From assembly GCF_000739435.1 (NCBI RefSeq), contig NZ_CP009159.1, positions 1,116,001 to 1,180,000 on the forward strand: 64,000 nucleotides of DNA. The letters are read 5' to 3'. The notes beneath the pieces were generated by a model. That model ran no database searches. It was not told the origin of the DNA and saw nothing but the letters and a program-made list of their open reading frames with translations. Positions 9,114 to 19,364 of this stretch are shown piece by piece (the first letter of the stretch is position 1; every line of letters begins with the position of its first letter). This DNA comes from Actinobacillus suis ATCC 33415. GTDB lineage: Bacteria; Pseudomonadota; Gammaproteobacteria; Enterobacterales; Pasteurellaceae. The position numbers and the translations under genes were made by a program.

Positions 9114-9800
9114 ATGCTTTCACTTATTTTGTTTGTCGGAACATTTTGGTACGCGTGGTACTATGTTTCTCAATCACTACAAACAAAAGGCAAAAATAAA
9201 CTTATTAGTCATGCTTGTGGTGGTTTATTTGGGTTTTGTATGGCAAGTTTGTCGTTATTTACAAGCGGGCCAGAAAAAGCTGAGTCTGAAAATCCGCAGA
9301 TTCTACCGACCGTTCCTCGCGCTATGGTGTATACACCGACATCGGCACAATCTCTTATTCAAGAAAACCCAACTCAAGCCTATTTAAGTAATAGCTTTGC
9401 AACTCCGTTACCTAAAATGGAAGAAACGGAAGATGAAGCCCATATCACAATTCGCTCATCCTATTCTCCAAAACATCTAGAAAAGATTAATAAAGAGCAG
9501 TCTGTTTCCCGTTTAGCTACGCGCCATTCAGAAAATACTAAAGAAAATGCGAAACCTAAAAAAAATAACCATTTCGTAGAAAAACAAAATCAAAGCATGA
9601 AAAAAATTGTTCATTCAGAACATCCAAAAGCAAAGCCATTGAAAAAACAAGTAAGTGAAGAGTTATCTTTCCAATGTGGTAAACGTCGTTGTGGACAAAT
9701 GGATAATTGTGCAGAAGCTAAATATCATTTACGTCGTTGTGGCGTAAGTAGCTTAGATAGAGACCATGATGGTGTCCCTTGTGAGAATTTATGCGGCTAA
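9114..9800 (+). CDS. excalibur calcium-binding domain protein, membrane-anchored
   Basis: A 228-residue protein. Two hydrophobic stretches near the N-terminus (about 1-18 and 34-51) suggest membrane anchoring. A long polar, Lys/Glu-rich linker follows (about 55-185). The C-terminal 40 residues (from CGKRRCGQM) end in the excalibur signature, SLDRDHDGVPCENLCG: a DxDxDG-type loop with conserved cysteines. The domain is extracellular in other bacteria and is often linked to nuclease-like surface proteins; no nuclease domain is seen here. Start supported by AGGAAT (9101-9106). Possibly controlled by the upstream leader. Confidence 0.75.
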   Translation: MLSLILFVGTFWYAWYYVSQSLQTKGKNKLISHACGGLFGFCMASLSLFTSGPEKAESENPQILPTVPRAMVYTPTSAQSLIQENPTQAYLSNSFATPLPKMEETEDEAHITIRSSYSPKHLEKINKEQSVSRLATRHSENTKENAKPKKNNHFVEKQNQSMKKIVHSEHPKAKPLKKQVSEELSFQCGKRRCGQMDNCAEAKYHLRRCGVSSLDRDHDGVPCENLCG

Positions 9801-9981
9801 TGAGCTTTTATCATTAGAAAACATAACATAAATTATTGGGAACTTTTCTCATTAATTTGTTGTTAAAAAATAAGCATAGTGCATTTTCTATGTCGAAAAA
9901 AACCGCTATCTCTTCAATAAATTTATTACCACATTATGAAGGTGTTATTTCTATTCACCTATACTTATAGGAAATTTCAAT

Positions 9982-10050
9982 GTGTTAGTTCTTGATTTTA
10001 TGTTTTTAGGTGCCCTGAGCTACTGTATCTATTTAACAATAAGCCATTAA
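9982..10050 (+). CDS. possible 22-residue hydrophobic peptide
   Basis: A GTG-initiated frame encodes MLVLDFMFLGALSYC followed by IYLTISH, a single hydrophobic helix. AGGAAA lies about 8 bases before the GTG and a TATACT (9960-9965) just upstream. An ATG at 9980 in another frame stops after two codons. It sits in a 460-base gap with hairpins on its 3' side. It could be a type I toxin-like or other small membrane peptide, or chance. Low confidence. Confidence 0.25.
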   Translation: MLVLDFMFLGALSYCIYLTISH

Positions 10051-10113
10051 ATAATTTCTGCTTTCGAATGTTTTGCCTAAAGCAGAATATTACGAAATCA
10101 AAAATTAATAAGA

Positions 10114-10150
10114 CAATGCCTTTTTGGTTTTCCTAAAAGGCATTGTTTTT
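10114..10150 (+). terminator. strong intrinsic terminator upstream of leuS
   Basis: CAATGCCTTTT (10114-10124) and AAAAGGCATTG (10135-10145) form an 11-bp stem followed by TTTTT. It lies more than 300 bases beyond the excalibur gene, implying a further transcript ends here. Confidence 0.85.
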
Positions 10151-10261
10151 ATACAAACTTGCAAAAAATCCCTAAAATCCCACCGCTTTCCATTCAAAAA
10201 AAGGCATTTTTACGGTATGCTAGATACAATTTTTTTCGATAAGTTTTAAAGGTCAAAATTT

Positions 10262-12847
10262 ATGCAACAACAATATAACCCAAGTGCAATTGAGCCTAAA
10301 GTTCAGCAATTCTGGGCAGAAAATAAAGTTTTTAAAGCAGTTAAAGATGTAACAAAAGAGAAATACTATTGCCTTTCAATGTTGCCGTATCCATCAGGTA
10401 AATTACATATGGGGCACGTGCGTAACTACACAATCGGTGATGTAGTTTCTCGTTATCAACGTATGATCGGTAAAAATGTATTACAACCAATGGGTTGGGA
10501 CGCTTTCGGTTTACCAGCAGAAGGTGCTGCAGTAAAAAATAACACTGCACCGGCAAAATGGACATACGAAAATATCGAATATATGAAAGGCCAGCTCAAA
10601 ATGTTGGGCTTTTCTTACGACTGGGATCGTGAAGTAACCACTTGCCGTCCGGAATACTATAAATGGGAACAATGGTTCTTTACTGAGCTTTATAAAAAAG
10701 GTTTAGTCTATAAAAAAACCTCTACGGTCAACTGGTGCCCGAATGATGAAACCGTACTTGCAAACGAGCAAGTTCACGAAGGTTGTTGCTGGCGTTGTGA
10801 TACACCTGTGGAACAGCGCGAAATCCCACAATGGTTTATCAAAATTACCGACTATGCTGAAGAATTATTAAATCACTTAGATAATCTTCCACAGTGGCCT
10901 GATCAAGTAAAAACTATGCAACGTAACTGGATCGGTCGTTCTGAAGGGGTTGAAATTACCTTCAAAATCGCCGGTTCAAATGCAGAATTACCGGTTTACA
11001 CTACTCGTCCGGATACGTTCTTCGGTGTAAGCTATGTAGCGGTTGCTGCAGCTCACCCATTAGCCGAAATGGCAGCAGAAAATAATCCTGCACTTGCAGA
11101 ATTTATTCGTGAAGCGAAAAACACCAAAGTTGCCGAAGCAGAATTAGCAACAATGGAGAAAAAAGGTATGGCGACAGGCCTGTTCGCTATCCACCCGCTA
11201 ACAGGTAAAGAAGTACCGGTTTGGGTTGCTAACTTCGTATTAATGCACTACGGTACAGGTGCAGTAATGGCTGTGCCTGCACACGATGAACGTGACTTTG
11301 AATTTGCTCAAAAATACGGTTTGCAAATTAATCAAGTAATTCAACCGCTTGACGGTGCTGAATGGGATTTCACAAAAGCGGCTTATACCGAACACGGTAA
11401 ATTAATCAATTCTGCTGAATTTGACGGTTTAGACTTTAATAAAGCGTTCAATGCGATTGCTGATAAATTAGAATCGATGAAAGTTGGTAAACGCCAAGTA
11501 AACTTCCGTCTGCGTGACTGGGGTGTGTCTCGTCAGCGTTACTGGGGGGCTCCAATCCCAATGATGACTACCGAAGACGGCGAAGTGGTTACCGTACCAA
11601 TGCAAGATTTACCGGTGATTCTGCCTGAAGACGTAGTAATGAATGGCGTACAAAGCCCGATCAAAGCTGATCCTGAGTGGGCGAAAACCACTTACAACGG
11701 CAAACCTGCGTTAAAAGAAACCGATACATTCGACACCTTTATGGAATCGTCTTGGTACTACGCACGCTACACTTGCCCGCAATATCACGAAGGGATGTTA
11801 GATTCTGACGAGGCAAACTACTGGTTACCGGTGGATCAATATATCGGCGGTATCGAACACGCGACAATGCACTTGCTCTATTTCCGCTTCTTCCACAAAT
11901 TGTTACGTGATGCGGGTATCTTAAATTCTGACGAACCGGCAACTAAACTTTTATGTCAAGGTATGGTGCTTGCTGATGCGTTCTATTACACCAGCCCGAC
12001 TAACGAGCGTATTTGGGTTAGCCCAACACAAGTGACGTTAGAACGTGATGAAAAAGGCCGCATTATCAAGGCGACTGATCCTGAAGGTCGTGAGTTAGTT
12101 CACAGTGGTATGACCAAAATGTCGAAATCGAAAAACAACGGTATCGACCCACAAGAAATGGTGGAAAAATACGGTGCGGATACAGTACGTTTATTTATGA
12201 TGTTTGCTTCACCGGCAGAAATGACGCTTGAATGGCAAGAATCCGGTGTGGAAGGTGCAAAACGCTTCTTAGGTCGTGTGTGGAATTTAGTGTATGAATA
12301 CAGCCAAAATCCTGCGACAGCAGCATTAGATGTAGCAGCATTAAGCAAAGCACAAAAAGAGCTTCGCCGTGACGTACACAAAACCATTGCGAAAGTATCT
12401 GATGATATCGGTCGCCGTCAAACATTCAACACCGCAATTGCGGCGATTATGGAATTGATGAACAAACTGACAAAAGCTTCACTCGACAATGATCAAGATA
12501 AAGCGGTAATGGCGGAAGCACTCAGTGCAGTAGTACGTATGCTTTACCCAATTACGCCACATATCTGCTTCGAGTTATGGCAAGCGCTAGGCAATAACGA
12601 TACGATTGACTTTGCGCCATGGGTAGTTGCAGATGAATCAGCAATGGTTGAAGACGAAAAATTGGTTGTGGTACAAGTAAATGGTAAAGTACGTGGTAAA
12701 GTTACTGTTTCAGCAACAGCAACCGAAGATGAAGTTAAAGCAATTGCGAAAGCGGATGCAAACGTAGCGAAATTCTTAGAAGGCGTAGAAATCGTGAAAG
12801 AAATCTATGTACCGTATAAAATGTTAAGTTTTGCGGTAAAAGCCTAA
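10262..12847 (+). CDS. leuS: leucyl-tRNA synthetase
   Basis: An 861-residue class I synthetase. The HIGH-type motif is [15 protein letters not shown] (about 42-56); the CP1 editing domain contains [20 protein letters not shown]; the KMSKS motif is present as [15 protein letters not shown] near 617-631. Length equals the bacterial norm (about 860). It is followed by lptE and holA, the conserved gammaproteobacterial order, although a hairpin separates leuS from lptE. Confidence 0.98.
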   Translation: MQQQYNPSAIEPKVQQFWAENKVFKAVKDVTKEKYYCLSMLPYPSGKLHMGHVRNYTIGDVVSRYQRMIGKNVLQPMGWDAFGLPAEGAAVKNNTAPAKWTYENIEYMKGQLKMLGFSYDWDREVTTCRPEYYKWEQWFFTELYKKGLVYKKTSTVNWCPNDETVLANEQVHEGCCWRCDTPVEQREIPQWFIKITDYAEELLNHLDNLPQWPDQVKTMQRNWIGRSEGVEITFKIAGSNAELPVYTTRPDTFFGVSYVAVAAAHPLAEMAAENNPALAEFIREAKNTKVAEAELATMEKKGMATGLFAIHPLTGKEVPVWVANFVLMHYGTGAVMAVPAHDERDFEFAQKYGLQINQVIQPLDGAEWDFTKAAYTEHGKLINSAEFDGLDFNKAFNAIADKLESMKVGKRQVNFRLRDWGVSRQRYWGAPIPMMTTEDGEVVTVPMQDLPVILPEDVVMNGVQSPIKADPEWAKTTYNGKPALKETDTFDTFMESSWYYARYTCPQYHEGMLDSDEANYWLPVDQYIGGIEHATMHLLYFRFFHKLLRDAGILNSDEPATKLLCQGMVLADAFYYTSPTNERIWVSPTQVTLERDEKGRIIKATDPEGRELVHSGMTKMSKSKNNGIDPQEMVEKYGADTVRLFMMFASPAEMTLEWQESGVEGAKRFLGRVWNLVYEYSQNPATAALDVAALSKAQKELRRDVHKTIAKVSDDIGRRQTFNTAIAAIMELMNKLTKASLDNDQDKAVMAEALSAVVRMLYPITPHICFELWQALGNNDTIDFAPWVVADESAMVEDEKLVVVQVNGKVRGKVTVSATATEDEVKAIAKADANVAKFLEGVEIVKEIYVPYKMLSFAVKA

Positions 12848-12855
12848 TAGCAATG

Positions 12856-12882
12856 AGGGCGAACTATGTTCGCCCTTTATTG
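12856..12882 (+). terminator. hairpin between leuS and lptE
   Basis: AGGGCGAAC (12856-12864) pairs with GTTCGCCCT (12868-12876) around a 3-base loop, followed by a short T-rich stretch. It probably terminates or attenuates leuS transcripts. Confidence 0.75.
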
Positions 12883-12946
12883 TGAATATTACGAAAATGG
12901 GTATATGTAGCACTTCTCTACAACCCTATTTTGATTGGAGTTCCCA

Positions 12947-13441
12947 ATGTTAAAAAAACTCTCTCTTTTAGCCGTTCTCGGTTTAACCGCTTGCGGTTGG
13001 CACTTCAAAAACAATGAAGTGCTACCGCAAGATCTGCGTACACTGACATTTGAAAGTGCCGATCAGCATAGCGATATGTCGCGTACTTTACGTCATCAAC
13101 TACAACTTAACGATGTAGAATTAGTTTCCGCAACGGAAGGCGTCGCTAAATTACGTCTTGTTGGTGCTTCAAGCGGCAGTAAAGTCGTTTCGGTGTTTAA
13201 ACAAGCGCGTGAAGCGGAAAAATTACTCACGTTAAATGTACAAGCAATCGTGGATGTACCGAAAAAAGGCGCATATCCGTTAGAAGTTTCCGTTCACCGT
13301 ACTTTCTTTGATGACTCTCGTGCCGCATTAGCAAAATCGGCAGAGCAAGAAATGATTATGAAAGATATGTATGAGCAAGCTTCTCGCCAGCTTATCATCA
13401 AAATGGCCGGTTTACATAAAGAATTAAATCAAGCTAAATAA
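12947..13441 (+). CDS. lptE: LPS assembly lipoprotein LptE
   Basis: A 164-residue lipoprotein. The signal peptide MLKKLSLLAVLGLTACGWHF has a lipobox LTAC with lipidated C16 and continues with the LptE-typical GWHF. LptE plugs the LptD barrel in the outer membrane and delivers lipopolysaccharide or lipooligosaccharide. The start at 12947 is chosen because GGAG (12937-12940) sits just ahead and the signal peptide begins there. Position between leuS and holA agrees with E. coli. Confidence 0.93.
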   Translation: MLKKLSLLAVLGLTACGWHFKNNEVLPQDLRTLTFESADQHSDMSRTLRHQLQLNDVELVSATEGVAKLRLVGASSGSKVVSVFKQAREAEKLLTLNVQAIVDVPKKGAYPLEVSVHRTFFDDSRAALAKSAEQEMIMKDMYEQASRQLIIKMAGLHKELNQAK

Positions 13442-13448
13442 TTCATTA

Positions 13449-13543
13449 ACCACAGATAACACGGATTTCACGCAAACAAGCGGTTAAATTCTTGCACTTT
13501 TTTACAAGCGGGCAATCCGTGTTTATCCGTGTAATCCGTGGTT
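13449..13543. repeat. imperfect palindromic intergenic repeat, copy 2
   Basis: The gap between lptE and holA is almost filled by an imperfect palindrome. The left arm reads ACCACAGATAACACGGATTT; the right arm ends ATCCGTGTAATCCGTGGTT, roughly its reverse complement. The centre carries one exact uptake-signal core (13476-13484) and a near-match (ACAAGCGGG, 13504-13512). It is related to 5224-5317. Confidence 0.6.
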
Positions 13544-13549
13544 TTCAAT

Positions 13550-14575
13550 ATGCAAAAAGTTTTCCCTGAAGCACTTCCTACTGTTTTATCCAAAAGTCTC
13601 TCCCCTTTTTATCTCTTGACCGGGAACGATCTGTTATTACTGAACGAAAGCAAAGATCATATCGTACAAGCTGCTCGTTTAGCCGATTTCGATGAGAAAC
13701 AAGAAGTCAGTATTGCAAATGACACAAAATGGGAAGATCTCTTTGAGGCCGCACAATCAAACGGTTTGTTCTTTAATCGCCAAATTATTATTCTCAACCT
13801 GCCGGAAACGCCAACTGCAGCACAAATGAAAAATGTTGCGGAGTTATGCCGTTTTAGCCATCCGGATCTATTGTTGATTCTCTGCTTGCCGAAATTCAGT
13901 AAGGCAATGGAAAAGCAAGCATGGTTCACACAAATCGAAGCACAAACCGTACAAATCAATTGCCAAACGCCGGAAATGGCTAAATTACCGACTTGGATCT
14001 CACATAGAGCCAAAGCTATGGAATTGCAGATTGAGCCGGAAGCCATTCAGTTGCTCTGTTATAGCTATGAAGGAAATTTATTAGCGCTAAAACAAGCGTT
14101 ACAGATGCTGCAACTCCGCTTTAACGACGGAAAAATTTCACTGGCTCGCGCTAAAGAAGTGGTGGAACAATCCGCTCAATTTTCACCATTTCAATGGATT
14201 GATGCCTTATTAGAAGGCAAAATTGCTCGTGCGGAACGTATTTTAAAACATCTACAAAACGAAGAAGTTCAACCGGTTGTCTTGCTACGTATTATTCAAA
14301 AAGAACTACTGGTGCTGCTGGAAATTACTCGTTCTCCGCAACCAGTGCAAAATAGCAATCAGCCGTTATATATGGGTAATTTACGTGCGGAATTCGACCG
14401 CTTGAAGGTCTGGCAAAATCGCCGTCCTTTTTATCAAGCCGCAGTGCAACGCTTAACGTATAAAAAATTGTATCAACTTATTCAACGCTTAGCGGAATTG
14501 GAAAAGCAAGTAAAACAAGAATTTAGTGATGAAATTTGGCTGGAATTAGAGCGTTTTTCCGCCTATTTTGAATAG
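13550..14575 (+). CDS. holA: DNA polymerase III delta subunit
   Basis: A 341-residue HolA, the clamp-loader subunit that opens the beta clamp. PFYLLTGNDLLLLNESKDHI near the N-terminus is the typical opening, and the region SYEGNLLALKQALQMLQLRF lies mid-protein. The start at 13550 (MQKVFPEAL) aligns with the family. A GTG four codons earlier (13538) falls inside the right arm of the palindromic repeat and is less likely. Conserved leuS-lptE-holA order. Confidence 0.94.
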   Translation: MQKVFPEALPTVLSKSLSPFYLLTGNDLLLLNESKDHIVQAARLADFDEKQEVSIANDTKWEDLFEAAQSNGLFFNRQIIILNLPETPTAAQMKNVAELCRFSHPDLLLILCLPKFSKAMEKQAWFTQIEAQTVQINCQTPEMAKLPTWISHRAKAMELQIEPEAIQLLCYSYEGNLLALKQALQMLQLRFNDGKISLARAKEVVEQSAQFSPFQWIDALLEGKIARAERILKHLQNEEVQPVVLLRIIQKELLVLLEITRSPQPVQNSNQPLYMGNLRAEFDRLKVWQNRRPFYQAAVQRLTYKKLYQLIQRLAELEKQVKQEFSDEIWLELERFSAYFE

Positions 14576-14585
14576 AAAAGTGAGT

Positions 14586-14640
14586 ACGGAAGCTACTACA
14601 AGCGGTTAAATTTTATGATAAATTTGCAATAGCTTCCGTC
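14586..14640. terminator. terminator with uptake signal in the loop
   Basis: ACGGAAGCTA (14586-14595) pairs with TAGCTTCCGT (14630-14639). The loop contains ACAAGCGGT (14598-14606). It lies between convergent holA and yacG and lacks a long T-run. Confidence 0.6.
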
Positions 14641-14651
14641 ATAGTTATTGG

Positions 14652-15481
<830 letters not shown>

Positions 15482-16156
15482 TTAGGCATAAATTTTATCA
15501 ATAATTAGTACGAAAGTCGAAAAGCTAATAAAAGGAATAAAAGGCAATTTTACTAAAGTACGCTTCATTATGGCTTGATAGCCGAAATAATAAATACAAC
15601 CTGAAACACAAGCCAGTAAGATTAATTTCAACATATCGTCAATGTTAAACAAAGGCGAAATTGAGCTAATCACTAAGCTATCACCTATACCAAATGCCTC
15701 TTTCTTCCAGAACCACAAAATTCCGTAATGAAGGCAGGTAAAAAATAATATACAACCCAATAAGGTTTCTATATGTGCAGCCATTGGTTCATAGACCAGA
15801 GCCAAAACGAATATCGCAATAACATAACGAATATCCGTTAAATAGTAACAAGAATCCAACACACTCAAAAACAGCAAAATCATCAATAAAAATGCGAGTG
15901 TCATTGAGGGAATATGAAATGTAAGTAATGGAAAAGCCCAGAAGAAAAAATTAGCCAAATAGCTTTGTTTGGGTTGTAATTTTGAATGCTGACTAAAATA
16001 GTCATAACTATGTATAGGAGGCAATAAGCTACTGTATTCTTGATATACTTGTTGATTAATATGATTAGCAAATAACTTGATGGCTCGTTTACACCAAAAT
16101 GCAAATAAAAATGCTATTAGTGTCGCAAAAAATTGATTAAATTCAACCGCTTCCAT
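15482..16156 (-). CDS. apfD: type IV prepilin peptidase-like protein ApfD
   Basis: A 224-residue polytopic membrane protein. Two aspartate sites expected of the aspartyl prepilin peptidase family are visible: D101 in LSVLDSCYYLTD and D159 in the GxGD motif (FGIGDSL). The N-terminal cytoplasmic domain is short and lacks the CxxC pairs found in PilD of Pseudomonas; the methyltransferase function may be absent. Family enzymes cleave the ApfA leader. The gene overlaps the apfC stop by one base. Confidence 0.85.
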   Translation of the reverse strand: MEAVEFNQFFATLIAFLFAFWCKRAIKLFANHINQQVYQEYSSLLPPIHSYDYFSQHSKLQPKQSYLANFFFWAFPLLTFHIPSMTLAFLLMILLFLSVLDSCYYLTDIRYVIAIFVLALVYEPMAAHIETLLGCILFFTCLHYGILWFWKKEAFGIGDSLVISSISPLFNIDDMLKLILLACVSGCIYYFGYQAIMKRTLVKLPFIPFISFSTFVLIIDKIYA

Positions 16157-17352
16157 TATACGAGAATCCCCAAATCAAAAATCGGCAAATAAAGCCCAAT
16201 TAAAACCGTGCCAATAATAATCCCCATAAGTAGCATTAAAATCGGCTCAAGTAATTGTGAAAGCAAATCTATTTGATAATCTAATTTCAGCTGATAAATA
16301 TCACTAATCTGCGTACACATCACCGCTAAATTAGCACTTTTCTCTCCTATCGTGATCATTTGTACCATTTGTGGAGTGAATACTGCCGGGTTTAATCCTT
16401 CCGAAAATTTATACCCTTGTTGTAATAAAGATAACGTAAGTCGTACTTGTTCCTGTAAAAGTCTATCGTGCATTTTCTCAGCTAAAAAAGCTTTTAGAGC
16501 CACTTCTAAATGCAGATGGGCACTTAACATTAGCGCAAGATTCTGAGTAAAGAAGATAATTCTCGTATAACGAATAACTTGATTAAAGAAGGGGATATAA
16601 GACAACAGACGCATCTGACAAGCGGTCAAATTTCCGAATTTTTTTGCAAAACAGAGCAACACTCCCATCACTACTATACTGCCACAACATAGAAATATCC
16701 CATTCTGTCGTAAAAACGCAGAGAGAGAAAATAATAATGACGTTAACCATGGCAAATTCTGTGCCTTACCCATATACAAATCGGCAAATTGAGGCACAAT
16801 AAAAACTAACAACCCAAGCGTCAATACACACGAAATGACTAATACAATCAGCGGATAAAATGTAATTTTTCTGACTTTCTTCGCTAATTTATCTGCTTGA
16901 TTACGTGTTTTAGCAATATTTTCCAAAACCACACTTAATTTACCACTTTGTTCGCCCATCCGAATTAATTGGATTTCTTGCTTAGAAAGATAAAGATCCA
17001 ATTTCGCTAAACTCGCAGAAAAGCTATATCCTGAGCTTATCGAAGCATTTAAAGCTAATAGCCATTGATATAACTTAATATTCGTACAATTTTCCTGCTG
17101 CATCATTAACGCTTGTTTAAAAGGAATGGAAGCATTAATCAATAATGCTAATTGCGCAAGAAATTGAGTAACTTCATCTGCTTTAGGCTGTCGAGAAAAA
17201 GTAAAATTGCGTTGAATATGAATATATTGATAACCTTTTGCCAAGAGCTTTTGTTCTGCCTCAGCATGATTTTGGGCTAATAAAATACCACTTTGTTTTT
17301 GTTGAAAACGATTCTTCGCTTTCCAGTGAAATTCAAAAATACTAACCATCAC
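16156..17352 (-). CDS. apfC: type IV pilus inner-membrane platform protein ApfC
   Basis: A 398-residue PilC/GspF family protein. It has two T2SSF repeats, each with a hydrophobic segment: FYPLIVLVISCVLTLGLLVF near 165-184, another near 215-235, and a C-terminal segment (PILMLLMGIIIGTVLIGLYL) near 368-387. It anchors the assembly ATPase and polymerises pilin. It overlaps apfB by 11 bases. An uptake-signal core lies inside the coding region (16618-16626). Confidence 0.92.
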   Translation of the reverse strand: MMVSIFEFHWKAKNRFQQKQSGILLAQNHAEAEQKLLAKGYQYIHIQRNFTFSRQPKADEVTQFLAQLALLINASIPFKQALMMQQENCTNIKLYQWLLALNASISSGYSFSASLAKLDLYLSKQEIQLIRMGEQSGKLSVVLENIAKTRNQADKLAKKVRKITFYPLIVLVISCVLTLGLLVFIVPQFADLYMGKAQNLPWLTSLLFSLSAFLRQNGIFLCCGSIVVMGVLLCFAKKFGNLTACQMRLLSYIPFFNQVIRYTRIIFFTQNLALMLSAHLHLEVALKAFLAEKMHDRLLQEQVRLTLSLLQQGYKFSEGLNPAVFTPQMVQMITIGEKSANLAVMCTQISDIYQLKLDYQIDLLSQLLEPILMLLMGIIIGTVLIGLYLPIFDLGILV

Positions 17353-18727
17353 CTAACACCCGCTTTACTTCGTCTACTGTTGTTATGTTAGCCGCTAACT
17401 TTTGTTCAGCACTGGCTCGTAAATTGTCATAATCCAAATAAGCGGTCGATTTTTCAAAAAATTTACCTTGTTTTGCAAGTAATTGGTAAATTCCCGTTCG
17501 CCCTTTATAACCGTGATAACAGTTATCACATCCTTTTCCGCCACATTGCGGACAACGTTTACGTAATAAACGCTGTGCGATAATCAGTTGCAGCGAATTC
17601 TTAATCTCATACTCTTTAATCCCTAATTGTAGTAAACGCTCAATCGCAGACGGTGCATCATTCGTATGTAATGTAGAAAGCACTAGATGCCCTGTTTGTG
17701 CTGCTCTTAATGCAATTTCAGCACTTTCTTGATCACGAATTTCTCCTAACATAATAATGTCCGGATCTTGTCGTAAAAATGTTCTGAGTAATTGGCTAAA
17801 GTCTAATTGAATTGCACGATTTACTTGAGTTTGGATAATCCCTTCTATCTCAATTTCAATCGGGTCTTCTGCCGTCAGAATATGCCGTTCGCTATTATTT
17901 AAATAATTTAACGCACTATATAACGTAATACTTTTACCACTGCCCGTTGGTCCTGTCACCAGAATCAGCCCTTGTGGTTGATGTAGTGCCGTAAGTAGTA
18001 ATTGTTTTTGTTCCGGTGAGAAACCTAATTCCAAAAAATCGAAATGAGTAGGTTTATTCTTTTGTAAACGTAAAACGATTTTTTCACCAAAGCTCGTGGG
18101 TAAACTGGACACTCGAAAATCTAATGTCTCAGCCGTTACCGTCTTAAAATTAAATTGGCCATCTTGTGGTAAACGTGTTTCGCTAATATCTAATTTAGCT
18201 AACAATTTAAGCCTCGTGATAATACGATTAGCTAAACTAAACGATAAACTTTTATAGATATGCAATACCCCATCAATACGCAATCTAATCTGTAGCTTCT
18301 CTTTTTGCGGTTCAAAGTGAATGTCCGAAGCATTTTGCTTTAAGCAGAATTTAAATAAATTATCTAAAATCTGAATAATGGGATCATTTTGATTGAGTAG
18401 ATCTAAATTATCCGGCGATTGATAATTTAACTCAGTTTCCTCGTATAGTGATTGCTGTTCCGGTGAAAGTTGATTAAGCAAGTATTTCAATTCATCGGAG
18501 GAAATCAAAACAGGTTCAATTGTTTTATGCGCAATAAATGCAAAAATTTCACAAGCACTTAAATTATTCATATCATCAATTGCAAGCCATAACGTATCGT
18601 CATTTTCTTGAATCGGAATGGCTAAATAACGCAACAAAATATGTTTTTCGTCACAATTTTTCTGCCACAAGGATTCAGAGATATCAAATACCTGCTGGCT
18701 ATTCATATCACAAACCGAATACTGCAT
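17342..18727 (-). CDS. apfB: type IV pilus assembly ATPase ApfB
   Basis: A 461-residue PilB/GspE family ATPase that powers pilin polymerisation. Walker A is GPTGSGKS at 259-266. The Asp box and Walker B region include DPIEIEIEGIIQTQVNRAI and DPDIIMLGEIRD; the His box is TGHLVLSTLHTND. A C-terminal zinc motif is present (CPQCGGKGCDNC). It is shorter than enterobacterial PilB through a reduced N-terminal domain, as in Haemophilus PilB. Coding begins 20 bases after apfA ends. Confidence 0.94.
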   Translation of the reverse strand: MQYSVCDMNSQQVFDISESLWQKNCDEKHILLRYLAIPIQENDDTLWLAIDDMNNLSACEIFAFIAHKTIEPVLISSDELKYLLNQLSPEQQSLYEETELNYQSPDNLDLLNQNDPIIQILDNLFKFCLKQNASDIHFEPQKEKLQIRLRIDGVLHIYKSLSFSLANRIITRLKLLAKLDISETRLPQDGQFNFKTVTAETLDFRVSSLPTSFGEKIVLRLQKNKPTHFDFLELGFSPEQKQLLLTALHQPQGLILVTGPTGSGKSITLYSALNYLNNSERHILTAEDPIEIEIEGIIQTQVNRAIQLDFSQLLRTFLRQDPDIIMLGEIRDQESAEIALRAAQTGHLVLSTLHTNDAPSAIERLLQLGIKEYEIKNSLQLIIAQRLLRKRCPQCGGKGCDNCYHGYKGRTGIYQLLAKQGKFFEKSTAYLDYDNLRASAEQKLAANITTVDEVKRVLGDG

Positions 18728-18747
18728 TTGATTTCCTCCTTATATTA

Positions 18748-19185
18748 TTATTCCGAGCAAAATGCTGCGGGGAATAAACTTTTATCCTCTCCTGAACAGG
18801 TTGTTTTCCACGTCAGTGTTTTACTTGAATAATCCGGTGTAAGTGTATAACCATATCCCGCTACGCTGCCCTTGCCATTCACGGTTATAGTACCGGCAGT
18901 TACAGAGACTGAATCTAAATACTTAGAATTTTTAAGATCATCGCCATTCTTAATGCCATTGGCTCCACTAAAACAGCTATTGGTAGCTCCAGTGTTATAA
19001 ATACAAATTTCTACATCCGTTTTATATGCAGAAGATGCCGCTAACAGTTCGGATAATGCCGCTTTTTTGGTGTAATTGTTATAAGAAGGAATCGCCACAG
19101 TTGCTAAAATTGCAATGATTGCAATCACAATCATTAATTCAATCAGGGTAAATGCCTGTTGTATCGGTTTAATTATGTGTTTCAT
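18748..19185 (-). CDS. apfA: type IV pilin ApfA
   Basis: A 145-residue type IVa major pilin. The leader MKHIIKPIQQA is followed by FTLIELMIVIAIIAILATVA, the N-methylated helix, with E5 of the mature protein present. The residue before the cleavage site is alanine rather than the usual glycine. Two C-terminal cysteines (in TTCSGEDKSL and AAFC) should form the D-region disulfide; two more (CIYN and SCFSG) lie mid-protein. The variable middle differs from what I recall of A. pleuropneumoniae ApfA, so species or strain is uncertain. A CRP-S site lies upstream. Confidence 0.95.
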   Translation of the reverse strand: MKHIIKPIQQAFTLIELMIVIAIIAILATVAIPSYNNYTKKAALSELLAASSAYKTDVEICIYNTGATNSCFSGANGIKNGDDLKNSKYLDSVSVTAGTITVNGKGSVAGYGYTLTPDYSSKTLTWKTTCSGEDKSLFPAAFCSE

Positions 19186-19269
19186 CTATAAGTTCCTTTT
19201 TTGTCCACGCTTATTGCGCTCTATTAGTTTGCAAGCTGTTTTAAATCAATGCGATAACCGAACATCAAA

Positions 19270-19290
19270 TTCTCGATCCGGATCGCAAAA
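19270..19290 (-). promoter_or_regulatory. CRP-S (Sxy-dependent competence) site upstream of apfA
   Basis: On the minus strand the sequence is TTTTGCGATCCGGATCGAGA. The left half TGCGA has the C in place of T that defines CRP-S sites, and the centre GATCCGGATC is symmetrical; the right half TCGAG matches three of five consensus positions (TCGCA). It is centred about 94 bases before the apfA ATG. In Pasteurellaceae CRP-S sites drive the competence regulon, including pil genes. The site lies in the divergent apfA-radA gap. Confidence 0.75.
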
Positions 19291-19364
19291 ACAAATTCTT
19301 ACCTGTTTATTTACTCAGTATTTTTTGCTATGATTTTATCGGTTTAAATCAAATAGAGGTCAAA

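Larger units (their letters stand above)
9801..10261. other. 461-base intergenic region before leuS
   Basis: No ordinary gene is seen. It holds the tiny peptide candidate (9982-10050), a perfect 9-bp inverted repeat (TTCTGCTTT 10056-10064 with AAAGCAGAA 10079-10087), and a strong terminator at 10114-10150. The arrangement of peptide, hairpin and terminator suggests a short independent transcript between 9970 and 10150. The last 110 bases should contain the leuS promoter, which I could not place. Confidence 0.5.

Noticed and set aside
9133..9387. 84-residue plus-strand frame in the excalibur gene
   Set aside because: It overlaps the excalibur gene in another frame, starts inside it and shows no family pattern.
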